DNA of 61,076 nucleotides from Cnuella takakiae (GTDB lineage: Bacteria > Bacteroidota > Bacteroidia > Chitinophagales > Chitinophagaceae): assembly GCF_001953305.1 (NCBI RefSeq), contig NZ_MTFE01000010.1, positions 1,251,426 through 1,312,501 on the forward strand. Direction: 5' to 3'. How positions within the stretch are numbered: position 1 is the stretch's first letter; each line of letters starts with the position of its first letter. Of the stretch, positions 36,077-44,691 are shown piece after piece. Position numbers and translations under genes: made by a program. A model generated the notes under the pieces. That model did no database searches, was not told where the DNA came from, and saw nothing but the letters and a program-made list of their open reading frames with translations.

Positions 36077-36676
36077 ATGTCCTTCACCCATACCAACCAG
36101 GATATTGTTTTGGAAAATGAACGCGTACTGTTGCGGTCTTTAGAAGCAGCAGATGTACAACACCTGCTTCCATTTTCCTTGTATGAACCCGAACTGTGGC
36201 TGTATTCTCTCACCACAGCGGCCAGCGAAAGCAACCTGAGACAATACATTACCACAGCCCTGGAGGCAAGGGCTGCTGGCAGGGAGCTTCCGTTTATTGT
36301 TTTTGACAAGAAGCAAAACCGTTATGCAGGTGCTACCCGTTTCTACGATATACAACTGGCGCAGCAAAACACCCAGCTGGGTTATACCTGGTATGGAAAA
36401 GCCTTCCAGGGAACAGGGCTGAACAGGCATTGTAAATTCCTGCTCCTGCAATTTGCATTTGAAACCATGGGCATGATGCGGGTAGAGTTCAGGGCCGATG
36501 CACGCAATGCCCGCAGCATTGCAGCCATGAAGGCTATTGGTTGTGTGCCCGAAGGGGTGTTGCGCAGCAATGGCTTCCGTGCCGATGGCAGCAGGAGGGA
36601 CAGCATGATATTGAGTATTTTAAAAGGCGAATGGGAAGCGGGTGTAAAGGAGTTGTTGCTTGGTAAATTGCAATAG
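36077..36676 (+). CDS. GNAT acetyltransferase, RimJ/RimL-like
   Basis: A 199-aa GNAT enzyme. Begins MSFTHTNQDIVLENERVLLR; the fold markers are YAGATRFYDI, LGYTWYGKAFQGTGLNRHCK (acetyl-CoA loop) and the late ARNARSIAAMKAIGCVPEGVLR typical of RimJ/RimL. An upstream frame extends to 35879, overlapping the kinase, but AAAGAAAGAGG lies directly before the ATG at 36077, giving one of the few Shine-Dalgarno-like sites here. The substrate (protein N-terminus or small amine) is unknown. Confidence 0.85.
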   Translation: MSFTHTNQDIVLENERVLLRSLEAADVQHLLPFSLYEPELWLYSLTTAASESNLRQYITTALEARAAGRELPFIVFDKKQNRYAGATRFYDIQLAQQNTQLGYTWYGKAFQGTGLNRHCKFLLLQFAFETMGMMRVEFRADARNARSIAAMKAIGCVPEGVLRSNGFRADGSRRDSMILSILKGEWEAGVKELLLGKLQ

Positions 36677-36773
36677 TTAAAGCCATAAGATAGTTGACGA
36701 AAACCTTGTTTTCAAAAAGCTATTTTCATTTCGATATGTAGGTCTTCCTAAGGGTGTTTGCTTGTCGGACAAA

Positions 36774-37541
36774 CTAAAGATCTTTTTTATTAAAACTTCT
36801 TACTGCCAGCCATAGCGGAATGGTTGCCCACAACAGCAATATACCCAGCGAATAAAGGGCTCCGAACGAAGAGCCAAAGAAGTCTTTGTAAGTGGCGCCG
36901 GTGTATCCCATCAACGCGCTGACATCCATTTTCAGCATCAGGAAAATGCGGCCCAGGTCAACGGGGTTGAGCGAGGAAAGGGCAAGGGTCAGTTGCTCCA
37001 GCGGGTAGTCGGAAAAGGCAAAAAGAATGGTGAGCACCAGCCCATCGTAAATAAGGGCAAAATAAAACCACAACATCAGCGCCACGCCGATGCCTCTTGC
37101 TTTGTCTCTTGCCAGCACGGATGCATAAAAGGCAAGCGAGGTAAAGATGAACGTGAGAGCGGTACCAGTGGTTATCAGCGCAAGGCCTACTTCGTCTAGA
37201 TTGAATAAGAGTACCGGTACACCTACACCAACTAAAAAAGAAGCTGATAAAGATGCCGCCGTACCCAGGTACTCGCTCATGAGGATGCGTGTGCGGCTCA
37301 CGGGTTGTGAGAGCATCAGTTCAATAAATTCATAGGAGTTGTAGTAGTGAATAGTGGCAAACACCATGCTCACCAGCGGCACTACAATCAGCACAATGTT
37401 GAGCAAGCTCATTAAGGCCTTGCTCGGGTTGTCTTCCATCTGGAAAAGCGTTACCGAAATGGTGAGCAGGAAGAGGGTATAGGCAAGGATTACTTTGCTG
37501 CGCACAATATCGTGCAGCACATACCGGGATAGCTTAAGCAT
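36774..37541 (-). CDS. nosY: ABC transporter permease NosY
   Basis: Membrane component of the NosDFY system needed to mature the copper centre of N2O reductase; 255 aa with six predicted helices (first about 18-36, last near SLGILLLWATIPLWLAV). The motif YYNSYEFIELMLSQPVSRTRIL is typical of NosY-type permeases. It overlaps nosF by 8 bases at its start, so the two are coupled. It is the last gene of the nos cluster on the minus strand. Confidence 0.92.
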   Translation of the reverse strand: MLKLSRYVLHDIVRSKVILAYTLFLLTISVTLFQMEDNPSKALMSLLNIVLIVVPLVSMVFATIHYYNSYEFIELMLSQPVSRTRILMSEYLGTAASLSASFLVGVGVPVLLFNLDEVGLALITTGTALTFIFTSLAFYASVLARDKARGIGVALMLWFYFALIYDGLVLTILFAFSDYPLEQLTLALSSLNPVDLGRIFLMLKMDVSALMGYTGATYKDFFGSSFGALYSLGILLLWATIPLWLAVRSFNKKDL

Positions 37542-38301
37542 AATGCACCTCCATATTTTTTATAATCGCGCCTGGTGTTGGTTGCAGCTGGGTATACCCG
37601 CTTTTCATTACTGCGGCAATGGCCCGGCCCAGCCGGCTTTCGCCGGTTAGCTCTTTTAGTTCTTCAATGGGTTGATACAAGCGCAGTCTGCCGTCCTGTA
37701 AATACATCACATCGGTGGTCAGTTCATCGAGGTCGCTGAGGATATGGCTGGTGATGAGAATGAGCTTGCCTTTTTCTTTCTCTGCCATGATCTTGTCCTT
37801 GAGGATTTCGGTTGCCAAAGGATCAAGACCGGCTGTGGGTTCGTCCAAAATCAATACATCGGGGTCGAACAAAAAGGCCAGCACCGCGCTTACTTTTTGG
37901 CGGGTACCGCCGGATAGTGAACGCATGTTTTTACCCAATAGCGCCTGCATGTTGTAGGATTCCAGCAACTCCTCATCCAGCCTTGCACCTGCATTGTTGC
38001 GGATGTTCTTGATCATGTCAATCACCTGCCCGATGGTCATGTTGTCGGGGTAGCGGCCTATTTGGGGCATATAGCCAATCTGGTCGCGGTACTGGTACTG
38101 GTTGCTGATGGCCTGGCCGCTGAACCTGATCGTGCCACCATCGGGCTGTACAATACCCAGGATGGATTTGATCAGGGTTGTTTTGCCCGAGCCGTTGGGC
38201 CCGATCAGCGATACTACCTGCCCCTTGTGAAACGATGCGGAAACATCATCGAGCGCATAGAGCTTTTTGAATTTCTTGGTGATATGTTCGACGGAGATCA
38301 T
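37534..38301 (-). CDS. nosF: ABC transporter ATP-binding protein NosF
   Basis: Cytoplasmic ATPase partner of NosY. 255 aa from the ATG at 38301; the upstream in-frame ATG at 38370 lies in a repeat spacer and is rejected. Walker A GPNGSGKT at 34-41, signature LSGGTRQKV, Walker B VLILDEPTAGLDP and the switch His in LILITSHILSDL are intact. It energises NosD-dependent sulfur/copper-site maturation of NosZ. Confidence 0.95.
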   Translation of the reverse strand: MISVEHITKKFKKLYALDDVSASFHKGQVVSLIGPNGSGKTTLIKSILGIVQPDGGTIRFSGQAISNQYQYRDQIGYMPQIGRYPDNMTIGQVIDMIKNIRNNAGARLDEELLESYNMQALLGKNMRSLSGGTRQKVSAVLAFLFDPDVLILDEPTAGLDPLATEILKDKIMAEKEKGKLILITSHILSDLDELTTDVMYLQDGRLRLYQPIEELKELTGESRLGRAIAAVMKSGYTQLQPTPGAIIKNMEVHYA

Positions 38302-38331
38302 GAGTGAGGAGTTATGAGTGATGAGTATATG

Positions 38332-38385
38332 GTTGCAGGTTTCAAGTTTTAGGTTACTGGTTACTTGCAACCTGAAACCTGCAAC
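38332..38385. repeat. Hairpin spacer between nosD and nosF
   Basis: GTTGCAGGTTTCA (38332-38344) pairs perfectly with TGAAACCTGCAAC (38373-38385). The adjoining ATGAGTGATGAG words continue the low-complexity pattern. It sits immediately after the nosD stop codon on the minus strand and may limit read-through into nosFY. Confidence 0.7.
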
Positions 38386-38389
38386 TTGT

Positions 38390-39622
38390 TTAGAGCTTCA
38401 GCGCTTTCAAAAGCGGCTGGTCGTCTTTGAGGTTTTCGGGTGTGAGACTGGGCAAAGCCTTTTCTGCTTTATCGAGCAGTGCTACCATAAATGAGCGCAA
38501 CAACATCAATGTGTTGGGATTGGACTCAATGATAGTGGAGTACATGCTCACCGGGTGATAAGGCACATCACCACGGCCATCCTTGTTGCGGTCGTAGCCT
38601 TCGTATTTGTCCCAATAATTGTTGTTAAACGTATTGAGCACCACCGAGCCGTTGGTGCCTATGTCGAAAGTGTTGCCCTGGAAATTGTTGTTGGTAAAAC
38701 TGTTGTCCATACTGCTGGCGGCCACCTTGGCGGCCCAGCCGTTTTCCTCGAACCTGTTGTTGCTGGCGGCAATACGGCTGGTGCTTTCCATTTGTATGCC
38801 TACCGTGTTTTTGTAAAAGCGGTTGCCTTCTATTTTGCTGTCGCTTATTTCTTTTAACAACAAGCCATAAGCTGCAGGACCCCAGTTGTTGAGAAAGCGG
38901 TTGCGGTGCATCATCACTTTTTTCGAATACATCACCGCTACACCTGCGCCGTTGTTGATAAAAGTGTTGCCGAAGTACTGGTCGTCGTTGGAAAACATAA
39001 AGTGGAGACCATAACGGATATTGCCTTCGCTGTAATTATTGCGCACCAGCGAATGGGTTACAAATTCGAAATAGATGCCATCGCGGTGAGCATGTACCTC
39101 GTTCTTTTCCACCAGCATATTGTTGCACTTCCACAGGTGGATGCCGTTGCCGGTGGTTTGTTCGGTTTTGGTAAGGCCAAACAGATAATTGTTGCGGATG
39201 GTGCAGTTGCTGGCATTGGCCATGTGAATGCCAAAGTAGGCACGGTAAATCTTGTTGCCTTCAATCACCACGTTGGTGGCGTCTACCACCTTGATGGCGG
39301 CATAATCGTTCATGGCCGAATAGCCGGAGTTGGTGAGCTGAAAGCCCTTGATGGTGATCCTGTTTCCGCTGACGGTGAAGATCTCGTATTTGTCGGCGCC
39401 GTGCAGCAGGGGCATGTTTTCACCCAGCAGGGTGATGGGTTTGGTAACAAGGATATTGTTTACATAATAAGTACCCTTTTTAACCAGCACGGTGTCGCCT
39501 GGCTTAGCGGCTGCTATGGCATTGCGTATGGTGGCAAATGGCTGGCCTTTGCCCACGGTGAGGGTGTGTGCATGTGCCTGCAAACACAAGAGGGAAAGGA
39601 GTATACAAGAAAGCCGTTTCAT
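38390..39622 (-). CDS. nosD: Periplasmic NosD, copper-site maturation protein
   Basis: Right-handed parallel beta-helix protein of 410 aa. The signal peptide MKRLSCILLSLLCLQAHA sets the ATG at 39622 (ATG 39631 is an alternative). Repeated beta-helix coils run from about residue 60 to 340 (NxxxxNxF.NN patterns such as VIEGNKIYRAYFGIHM, RNNYLFGLT, RNRFLNNWGPAAYGLL). The C-terminal WDKYEGYDRNKDGRGDVPY is diagnostic of NosD. It works with NosF and NosY in the maturation of NosZ. Confidence 0.95.
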   Translation of the reverse strand: MKRLSCILLSLLCLQAHAHTLTVGKGQPFATIRNAIAAAKPGDTVLVKKGTYYVNNILVTKPITLLGENMPLLHGADKYEIFTVSGNRITIKGFQLTNSGYSAMNDYAAIKVVDATNVVIEGNKIYRAYFGIHMANASNCTIRNNYLFGLTKTEQTTGNGIHLWKCNNMLVEKNEVHAHRDGIYFEFVTHSLVRNNYSEGNIRYGLHFMFSNDDQYFGNTFINNGAGVAVMYSKKVMMHRNRFLNNWGPAAYGLLLKEISDSKIEGNRFYKNTVGIQMESTSRIAASNNRFEENGWAAKVAASSMDNSFTNNNFQGNTFDIGTNGSVVLNTFNNNYWDKYEGYDRNKDGRGDVPYHPVSMYSTIIESNPNTLMLLRSFMVALLDKAEKALPSLTPENLKDDQPLLKALKL

Positions 39623-39936
39623 GTGGGTCAACAGGTTTTCGCTTTATACTGCAAGCACGCAAATAAAACAGCCGGAAAGTCTGACTTAGATTAGGAGAAA
39701 GGGTGAAGATTATTAGGCAGTGAGCAGATTGGTATGATATGGAGGACCACGGACCACAGACGACGGACGACGATGTTTAGACCATGGATGATTGACGATG
39801 GACGATGGAGTACAGTATAATAGTGATCCATATTTCATGGTCTATCTTCCATCGTCCATCATCTATGGCCCTTCTCAATTGCCAAAACCCCGAACCATCA
39901 CAGCCCGGGGTTGCACAAAAGCAAAAAGCAGTTGGT
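39623..39936. repeat. Spacer between nosL and nosD: low-complexity inverted words and terminator
   Basis: From about 39740 to 39880, GGACCACAGACGACGGACGACG and AGACCATGGATGATTGACGATGG words on the left face CATGGTCTATCTTCC and ATCGTCCATCATCTATGG on the right. They can pair into a long imperfect stem. No gene seen. The right end is the nosL terminator (39884-39912). Confidence 0.6.
39884..39912 (-). terminator. Terminator of the nosL fusion gene
   Basis: Stem AACCCCG (39886-39892) / CGGGGTT (39906-39912); on the minus strand followed by TTTTGG, 24 bases after the stop codon. Confidence 0.65.
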
Positions 39937-40968
39937 TTATAGGTCGGTCCAGGTGGTGATGGTGGCGCCTGCTTCTCTGGCTGCGGCTTCGGCAGCTGCC
40001 TTGTCGGCAAAGCCTGCTGCATTGCTGTTCATGGGGCTTTGCAGGGTGCCGCCCTTTACAAATAACGCTTTGTTGACGTCAATGAATTCGTTGTTGTTGC
40101 GGAAGTTGGTGGTGAGTGTCTGGGCGATATCGCTTGTTGGAACTTCGCCGCTTTTCAGGAATCCTTTCATGCAGTGCAGGTCATCGAATTTGTACACCTT
40201 ACCTTTTTGTGTAATCACTTCACCGCCATACTGAGCGGTCATGATGGTCATCTTACAATAGTGGCAGCCATCTTTACCAATAGCAAAGTTTTGAGGACCG
40301 CCCTGGCAGCTGGAAACAGCAAGCGCCAGCAGCAATACAGCTGCATGGGCCTTTACAGATTTGAGGGTTGTGGGGATGGTGGACATATGCTTGGTTGTAC
40401 GGCCTTTTAGCCATGCAGCCACCAAGATCGCAATAAAGAGCACACCGGCAGCCACAATCACCCAGCCACCTGCAGCAGGGTAAGAATACGCATCAAAATT
40501 GAGCAGTTGCTTATGGCCGATGAGAGGCGGCTGGTAGGCCATTCCGGGTACCTGTATGGCTGCTGTGGGATCGAGGTTGTGGCCATAGTCGTAGCCCCAC
40601 TGGTAGAAGTCCACCATGGCTGCAACACCACCTGCCAACAGCAATACCACGTAGGCCAGCAAAGCTTTTACCCTGCCAATGGCTGCCACGGCAAGTCCCA
40701 ACACAATAAAGCCCCCCACTACGTACACCAGGAAGCTGAACTCGGGAAACATTTCTGCTTTTATGTGTTTCATGCCAATGTAGTGGTTAAGGCCATTGAT
40801 AATCTCTACCTGCCCGGTGATCTGGTACAGCCATATTTGCATGGACAAGCCTTCGGGATATTGCGGCGCAGCCAGGTCGATGTTCCAGATGGGGAGGAAA
40901 TAGGTGGCAATCAGCAACAGCGATGCGGCTGCGATAAGGATGCGGGATAAGGGATTGAGCTTGTTCAT
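39937..40968 (-). CDS. nosL: Membrane domain fused to NosL copper lipoprotein
   Basis: A 343-aa fusion. Residues 1-190 form a four-helix membrane domain (helices about 9-28, 78-99, 105-124, 165-186) with the loop INGLNHYIGMKHIKAEMFPE, a motif I associate with nos-cluster membrane proteins. From Met195 on, a complete NosL follows: MSTIPTTLKSVKAHAAVLLL, lipobox cysteine C221 in VSSC, and the copper motif GCHYCKM (C235, C238, M240), then KVYKFDDLHCMKGFL. Start at 40968; ATG 41001 is alternative. The intact signal and an ATG at 40386 mean NosL may also be made as a separate 149-residue lipoprotein. Confidence 0.88.
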   Translation of the reverse strand: MNKLNPLSRILIAAASLLLIATYFLPIWNIDLAAPQYPEGLSMQIWLYQITGQVEIINGLNHYIGMKHIKAEMFPEFSFLVYVVGGFIVLGLAVAAIGRVKALLAYVVLLLAGGVAAMVDFYQWGYDYGHNLDPTAAIQVPGMAYQPPLIGHKQLLNFDAYSYPAAGGWVIVAAGVLFIAILVAAWLKGRTTKHMSTIPTTLKSVKAHAAVLLLALAVSSCQGGPQNFAIGKDGCHYCKMTIMTAQYGGEVITQKGKVYKFDDLHCMKGFLKSGEVPTSDIAQTLTTNFRNNNEFIDVNKALFVKGGTLQSPMNSNAAGFADKAAAEAAAREAGATITTWTDL

Positions 40969-41051
40969 GACCGGTAGGTTTTTAAAAACTCCGGGGCGCA
41001 AACACCCTGGAAAAGGAGTACAATGAATAAAGATGGGAAAGACAGAAGAGA

Positions 41052-41194
41052 CAGGAAAGACGGGAAAGTCAGTAAAGTCCGGAAAGACGTTTCCGTAATT
41101 ACAATATGCTCTTCATTAGCCGGGAGCCTCCTCTAAACCTTTAAGACTCCATATGCTGTCGCAAACGTCTTTACTGTCTTTCCCGTCTTTCCTG
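41052..41194. repeat. Low-complexity inverted spacer between the fasciclin gene and nosL
   Basis: 26-base arms at 41052-41077 and 41169-41194 match at 25 positions (words CAGGAAAGACGGGAAAG and CAGTAAAG). They flank about 90 bases with no ORF. It lies between the fasciclin stop and the nosL start and may act as a terminator of the upstream transcript. Confidence 0.75.
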
Positions 41195-41204
41195 ACTTTC
41201 CCGA

Positions 41205-41771
41205 CTATTTCGGCAACAACACGCCATCAATTACATGGATGATGCCATTGGAGGCTTTCACAGTAGCTACGATGGTAGCGGTGCCGTTGATGATGGTTTT
41301 GCCGTCTTTTTTGCTGATGGTGATATTGCCGCCATTTACCTGGTTGAAGGTTTGGCCGTCCTGCAGCAAGCTTTCCGAAAGCATACCCACATACACGTGG
41401 TATTGCAGGATGTTTTGCAGGTCGGCTTTCTTGTCGGCTTGCATCAGTGCTTCCAGGGTTTCCTTGGGCACTTTATCAAAAGCTGCATTGGTGGGCGCAA
41501 ATACGGTAAAAGGGCCTGCATTGCTCAAAGCATCTACCAGTCCGGCCTGCTTAACGGCGGCTACCAGGGTGGTGAAATCTTTATTGGAAGCGGCTACTTT
41601 TACTACATCCTTCGCCGACTCATCATCCTGGACGGCGCTTTGACCCGCGGCATTAGTTGAAGCTGCTGTTGCAGTTGGGTCGGTAGTGGCGGGCTCCCCG
41701 GAGCGGGCGCCACAGGCAGTGATGCTGGCGGCAAGGATGCCGGCTACAGCAAAGTGGAAAATACGTTTCAT
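41205..41771 (-). CDS. Fasciclin-domain lipoprotein in the nos cluster
   Basis: A 188-aa lipoprotein: signal MKRIFHFAVAGILAASITAC with the lipobox cysteine at residue 20, a low-complexity linker rich in Thr/Ala (25-55), and one FAS1 domain about 57-188 (DFTTLVAAVKQAGLVDAL, GPFTVFAPTNAAFDKVP, YHVYVGMLSES, VKASNGIIHVIDGVLLPK). FAS1 domains mediate adhesion or protein contacts. Its place between nosZ and nosL, same strand, suggests a structural role around the NosZ assembly line; no direct evidence. Confidence 0.9.
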   Translation of the reverse strand: MKRIFHFAVAGILAASITACGARSGEPATTDPTATAASTNAAGQSAVQDDESAKDVVKVAASNKDFTTLVAAVKQAGLVDALSNAGPFTVFAPTNAAFDKVPKETLEALMQADKKADLQNILQYHVYVGMLSESLLQDGQTFNQVNGGNITISKKDGKTIINGTATIVATVKASNGIIHVIDGVLLPK

Positions 41772-41818
41772 GTGGGGTTGAGTTGGAGTTGGGAGAGAAG
41801 TTGGAAGAGACAGAGAAG

Positions 41819-41957
41819 ACAGTAAAGACGGGAAAGACAGTAAAGACAGTAAAGAAGGGAGAGATAGTAGAAACAGTAAAGATTATAGCGACTGCAAACC
41901 GTAAACGTTTTTAAAATTGTATTGGTTTTACTTTTCTGTCTTTTCCGTCTTTACTGT
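41819..41957. repeat. Low-complexity inverted spacer between nosZ and the fasciclin gene
   Basis: 22-base arms at 41819-41840 and 41936-41957 match at 21 positions (word ACAGTAAAGACGGGAAAGAC). Same word family as 41052-41194 and 29487-29701. It lies 15 bases after the nosZ stop on the minus strand. Confidence 0.75.
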
Positions 41958-41972
41958 CTCTCCCGTCTGCTA

Positions 41973-43976
41973 TCATTTTTTCGCAGCTACATCAGCAGCA
42001 GGCTTGTTGGTGCCAGTGCTGAAGTGGAGTGCTACATTGCTGTTGGCGGGCGATACGCGTACATATCCTTGCATCTCCTGGTGCAGTGCCGAGCAGAAGT
42101 CGGTGCAATAGATAGGGAAGATGCCGGTACGGTCGGGGGTCCACTTCAGGGTCTGGGTTTCGCCGGGCATGATCAGGATCTCGGCGTTGTTGGCGCCTTT
42201 TACGGCAAAGCCGTGGGGTACGTCCCAGTCCTGCTCTACGTTGGTTACGTGGAAGTACACCACATCGCCCAGTTTCACGCCTTCAATATTGTCGGGGGTA
42301 AAGTGGCTGCGCACAGCGGTCATCATCACGTGTACCTCGTTGCCTTTGCGCTCTACCTTGGCCATATTGTCGCCTTTGGCGGCATAGGGGTGCTGGTTCT
42401 CTTCAATCTTGTAAATTTTCTTGCTGTTCTTTTCCACCAGTGCGGCAGGAATGGCCTCTGCGTAGTGCGGCTCACCCACGGTGGGGAAGTCGAGCAGGAG
42501 TTTCATCTTGTCGCCGCTGATGTCGAAGAGTTGTGCACTCTGGGTCAGCTCGGGGCCAGTGGGCAGGTAACGGTCCTTGGTGATCTTGTTGTAGGCAATC
42601 ATGTATTTGCCATGCGGCTTGGCAGTAGGTCCGCCGGGGATGCTCAGGTGACCAATGGAATAGTAGGTGGGCACACGGTCCAGTACTTTCAGGCTCTTGA
42701 TATCCCACTTCACGATCTCCGACGATACGAAGAATGAAGTGTAGGCATTGCCTTTACCGTCAAACTCGGTGTGCAAAGGTCCGAGGCCGGGTTTCTGTAC
42801 TTCGCCATGGAGTACGGCGTCGTATTTTAAAACGGGGATGCCGTCGTAGTTGCCATCGTAGTTTTTGCTGGCGATGGCCTGCTGGATTTTAGCAAAAGAG
42901 AAAACAGGAATGGTTGCGGCCAGCTTGCCCGAACCAATGATGTATTCACCGGAAGGATCGGTGTCGGTGCCATGCGGGCTCTTGGGGCAGGGCATCATGT
43001 ATACCATATCAGGGCAGTCCTTGGGATCCAGGGTCAGCACCTCGTTGATGATGGTAGAAGTTGCGGTGTGGTTCTTTTCATCCAGCACGTTGTGGGCGTA
43101 TTTCACAGCGGCTTTCTTGCCTTTGCCGGAGCGTGCATACGCCTGCGCTTTCTTCCAGTTTACAGCCATGATAAAGTCCTTGTCCTTGGCCGAAGCGTTT
43201 ACTTCAAGCAGGGTGTTGGCTTTTTCGGAGTTGTAGCAGCTAAAGAAGAACCAGTCTTTGCTGGCACCTTTGCCGGCACGTGCCAGGTCGAAGTTGATAC
43301 CGGGCAGCAGCAACTGGAAATCGATATTCATGCGGCCGGTGGTTTTATCCACGCCAATAAAGGATACCGTGCCTTTGAAATTGTCCTTGTAGGTGTTGAT
43401 GGGCACATCGGTATTGCCGTTGTCCAAGGGTACCGAAAAGCGGGTGCCGGCAACAACGTACTCGGTGTTTTCGGTAATGAAAGGCGAGGAGTGGTTGCCT
43501 GCGCTGTTGGGGATCTCGATGATCTCCTCTGTTTTGAAGGTGCTCAGGCTGACGCGTGCAATACGGGGTGTGTTGTTGGCATTGCCAAAAGCCCAGCGGC
43601 CATCGTGCTCACCCTTGGTAGTGGAGAGTGCAATATGGTGCAGGTCGTCCCAAGGCACAAAGCCATGCGAGGTGTTGAGCATGGGCTTGGTCTCTTCGGA
43701 GAAGCCCCAGCCGTTTTCGGGGTGCTGCGAGAATACGGGAACGATGCGGAACATGCGGCCCGACGGGATGCCGTACACGCTCATCTGGCCGTTGAAGCCA
43801 CCGGAAACGATGTTGTAAAACTCATCGTGTTTGCCGGGTGCTACATATACTTTGGCGGCAGCGTCGTTGCTGGCGGCACTTACGCCACCTGCCTTCGACT
43901 TGCAGCTTTGTAAACCGCCGGCCAGTACCGCCGCAGAGGCAGCCGTGAGCAGGAGGTTGGTGGAGGATAATTTCAT
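41973..43976 (-). CDS. nosZ: Nitrous oxide reductase, clade II (Sec/lipoprotein type)
   Basis: Periplasmic copper enzyme reducing N2O to N2; 667 aa. The N-terminus is a Sec lipoprotein signal (AVLAGGLQSC), not a Tat signal, as in clade II. The beta-propeller has CuZ ligands including WDDLHHIALS, and EFDGKGNAYTSFFVS and PHGKYMIAYNKITKDRYLP. The C-terminal cupredoxin domain has the CuA motif CTDFCSALHQEM with C624, C628, H632, M635, plus PHGFAVKG. Start at 43976; the ATG at 44075 reads through a repeat spacer. All copper ligands appear present, so it should be active. Confidence 0.97.
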   Translation of the reverse strand: MKLSSTNLLLTAASAAVLAGGLQSCKSKAGGVSAASNDAAAKVYVAPGKHDEFYNIVSGGFNGQMSVYGIPSGRMFRIVPVFSQHPENGWGFSEETKPMLNTSHGFVPWDDLHHIALSTTKGEHDGRWAFGNANNTPRIARVSLSTFKTEEIIEIPNSAGNHSSPFITENTEYVVAGTRFSVPLDNGNTDVPINTYKDNFKGTVSFIGVDKTTGRMNIDFQLLLPGINFDLARAGKGASKDWFFFSCYNSEKANTLLEVNASAKDKDFIMAVNWKKAQAYARSGKGKKAAVKYAHNVLDEKNHTATSTIINEVLTLDPKDCPDMVYMMPCPKSPHGTDTDPSGEYIIGSGKLAATIPVFSFAKIQQAIASKNYDGNYDGIPVLKYDAVLHGEVQKPGLGPLHTEFDGKGNAYTSFFVSSEIVKWDIKSLKVLDRVPTYYSIGHLSIPGGPTAKPHGKYMIAYNKITKDRYLPTGPELTQSAQLFDISGDKMKLLLDFPTVGEPHYAEAIPAALVEKNSKKIYKIEENQHPYAAKGDNMAKVERKGNEVHVMMTAVRSHFTPDNIEGVKLGDVVYFHVTNVEQDWDVPHGFAVKGANNAEILIMPGETQTLKWTPDRTGIFPIYCTDFCSALHQEMQGYVRVSPANSNVALHFSTGTNKPAADVAAKK

Positions 43977-44026
43977 GGAGGTATATTTTGTGTGAGTGGT
44001 GAGTAGTGATTGGTGATTAGGCATTG

Positions 44027-44121
44027 GGTATTGGGAATTAGGTATTGGGTATTGGACAATAGTGCATCGTTTCAATCACTAATCACCATTCACTAATCAC
44101 CAATACCTAATTCCCAATACC
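44027..44121. repeat. Inverted spacer between cytochrome c and nosZ
   Basis: Perfect 22-bp arms at 44027-44048 and 44100-44121 (word GGTATTGGGAATTAGG), with further complementary GTGATTGGTGATTAG / CTAATCACC words around them. It begins 8 bases after the cytochrome c stop and ends 50 bases before the nosZ start. Confidence 0.8.
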
Positions 44122-44128
44122 ATCTTCC

Positions 44129-44608
44129 TCATTTCACCCCATCATTGCTGCGCATGAATTCCAGCAGCTGGCGGGCTTCTTCGGCAGATATGTTTTGGTT
44201 GGGCATTTGCACCAGGTGTTCTTCCAGCAGCTTTTGTGCATCGGGGTCTTTGGCAATCATCACCTCGGGTTTGGTGGTCATGGCCACGATCCAGCCGGGT
44301 GAGCGGCGCTGCGTAACGCCTTTCCAACCCGGGCCTACCAGTTTTTCATCAGTAAGCTTGTGGCAACTCTGGCACTTCATTTCATAGATGGTCTTGCCTT
44401 TGTCCGCCAGGCTGGCATCAAGTGAGGCGGGCACCGTTACTGCTTCAAACAGTTTTTCGTCGGATGTGGCAGGTGCTTCGGTGGTGGCAGCGGCGGGCTC
44501 ACTTGCTTCGGCAGCCGGAGCAGCATTGTTTTCACCACAGGAGCAGAGTGTGATGGAACCCGCCAGCAGCAGCAAACCTGTACCCTTGGATAAGCTTATG
44601 CGATTCAT
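44129..44608 (-). CDS. Cytochrome c lipoprotein, candidate NosZ electron donor
   Basis: A 159-aa lipoprotein cytochrome: signal MNRISLSKGTGLLLLAGSIT with lipobox LCSC (about residue 24), an Ala/Glu/Pro-rich linker, and a class I heme domain with CQSCH (about residues 79-83) and axial Met in LVQMPNQNIS. First gene of the nos cluster, 152 bp upstream of nosZ, so it is the natural direct donor to CuA. Co-regulated with nosZ from the divergent promoter region. Confidence 0.9.
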   Translation of the reverse strand: MNRISLSKGTGLLLLAGSITLCSCGENNAAPAAEASEPAAATTEAPATSDEKLFEAVTVPASLDASLADKGKTIYEMKCQSCHKLTDEKLVGPGWKGVTQRRSPGWIVAMTTKPEVMIAKDPDAQKLLEEHLVQMPNQNISAEEARQLLEFMRSNDGVK

Positions 44609-44651
44609 ATTGGAAAGTTTTGAATAAAAGACATCGTTGTCCTTTATGGTC

Positions 44652-44659
44652 CAAAAGTA
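44652..44659 (-). promoter_or_regulatory. Candidate TAnnTTTG element of the nos cluster
   Basis: TACTTTTG on the minus strand, 43 bases before the cytochrome c start. Confidence 0.45.
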
Positions 44660-44691
44660 TCAGCGCCCCGGCCTGCCCAGCTGTGAGGGTG

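Noticed and set aside
42972-43913. Plus-strand frame of 313 codons inside nosZ
   Set aside because: Opposite the conserved nosZ propeller, no motifs.
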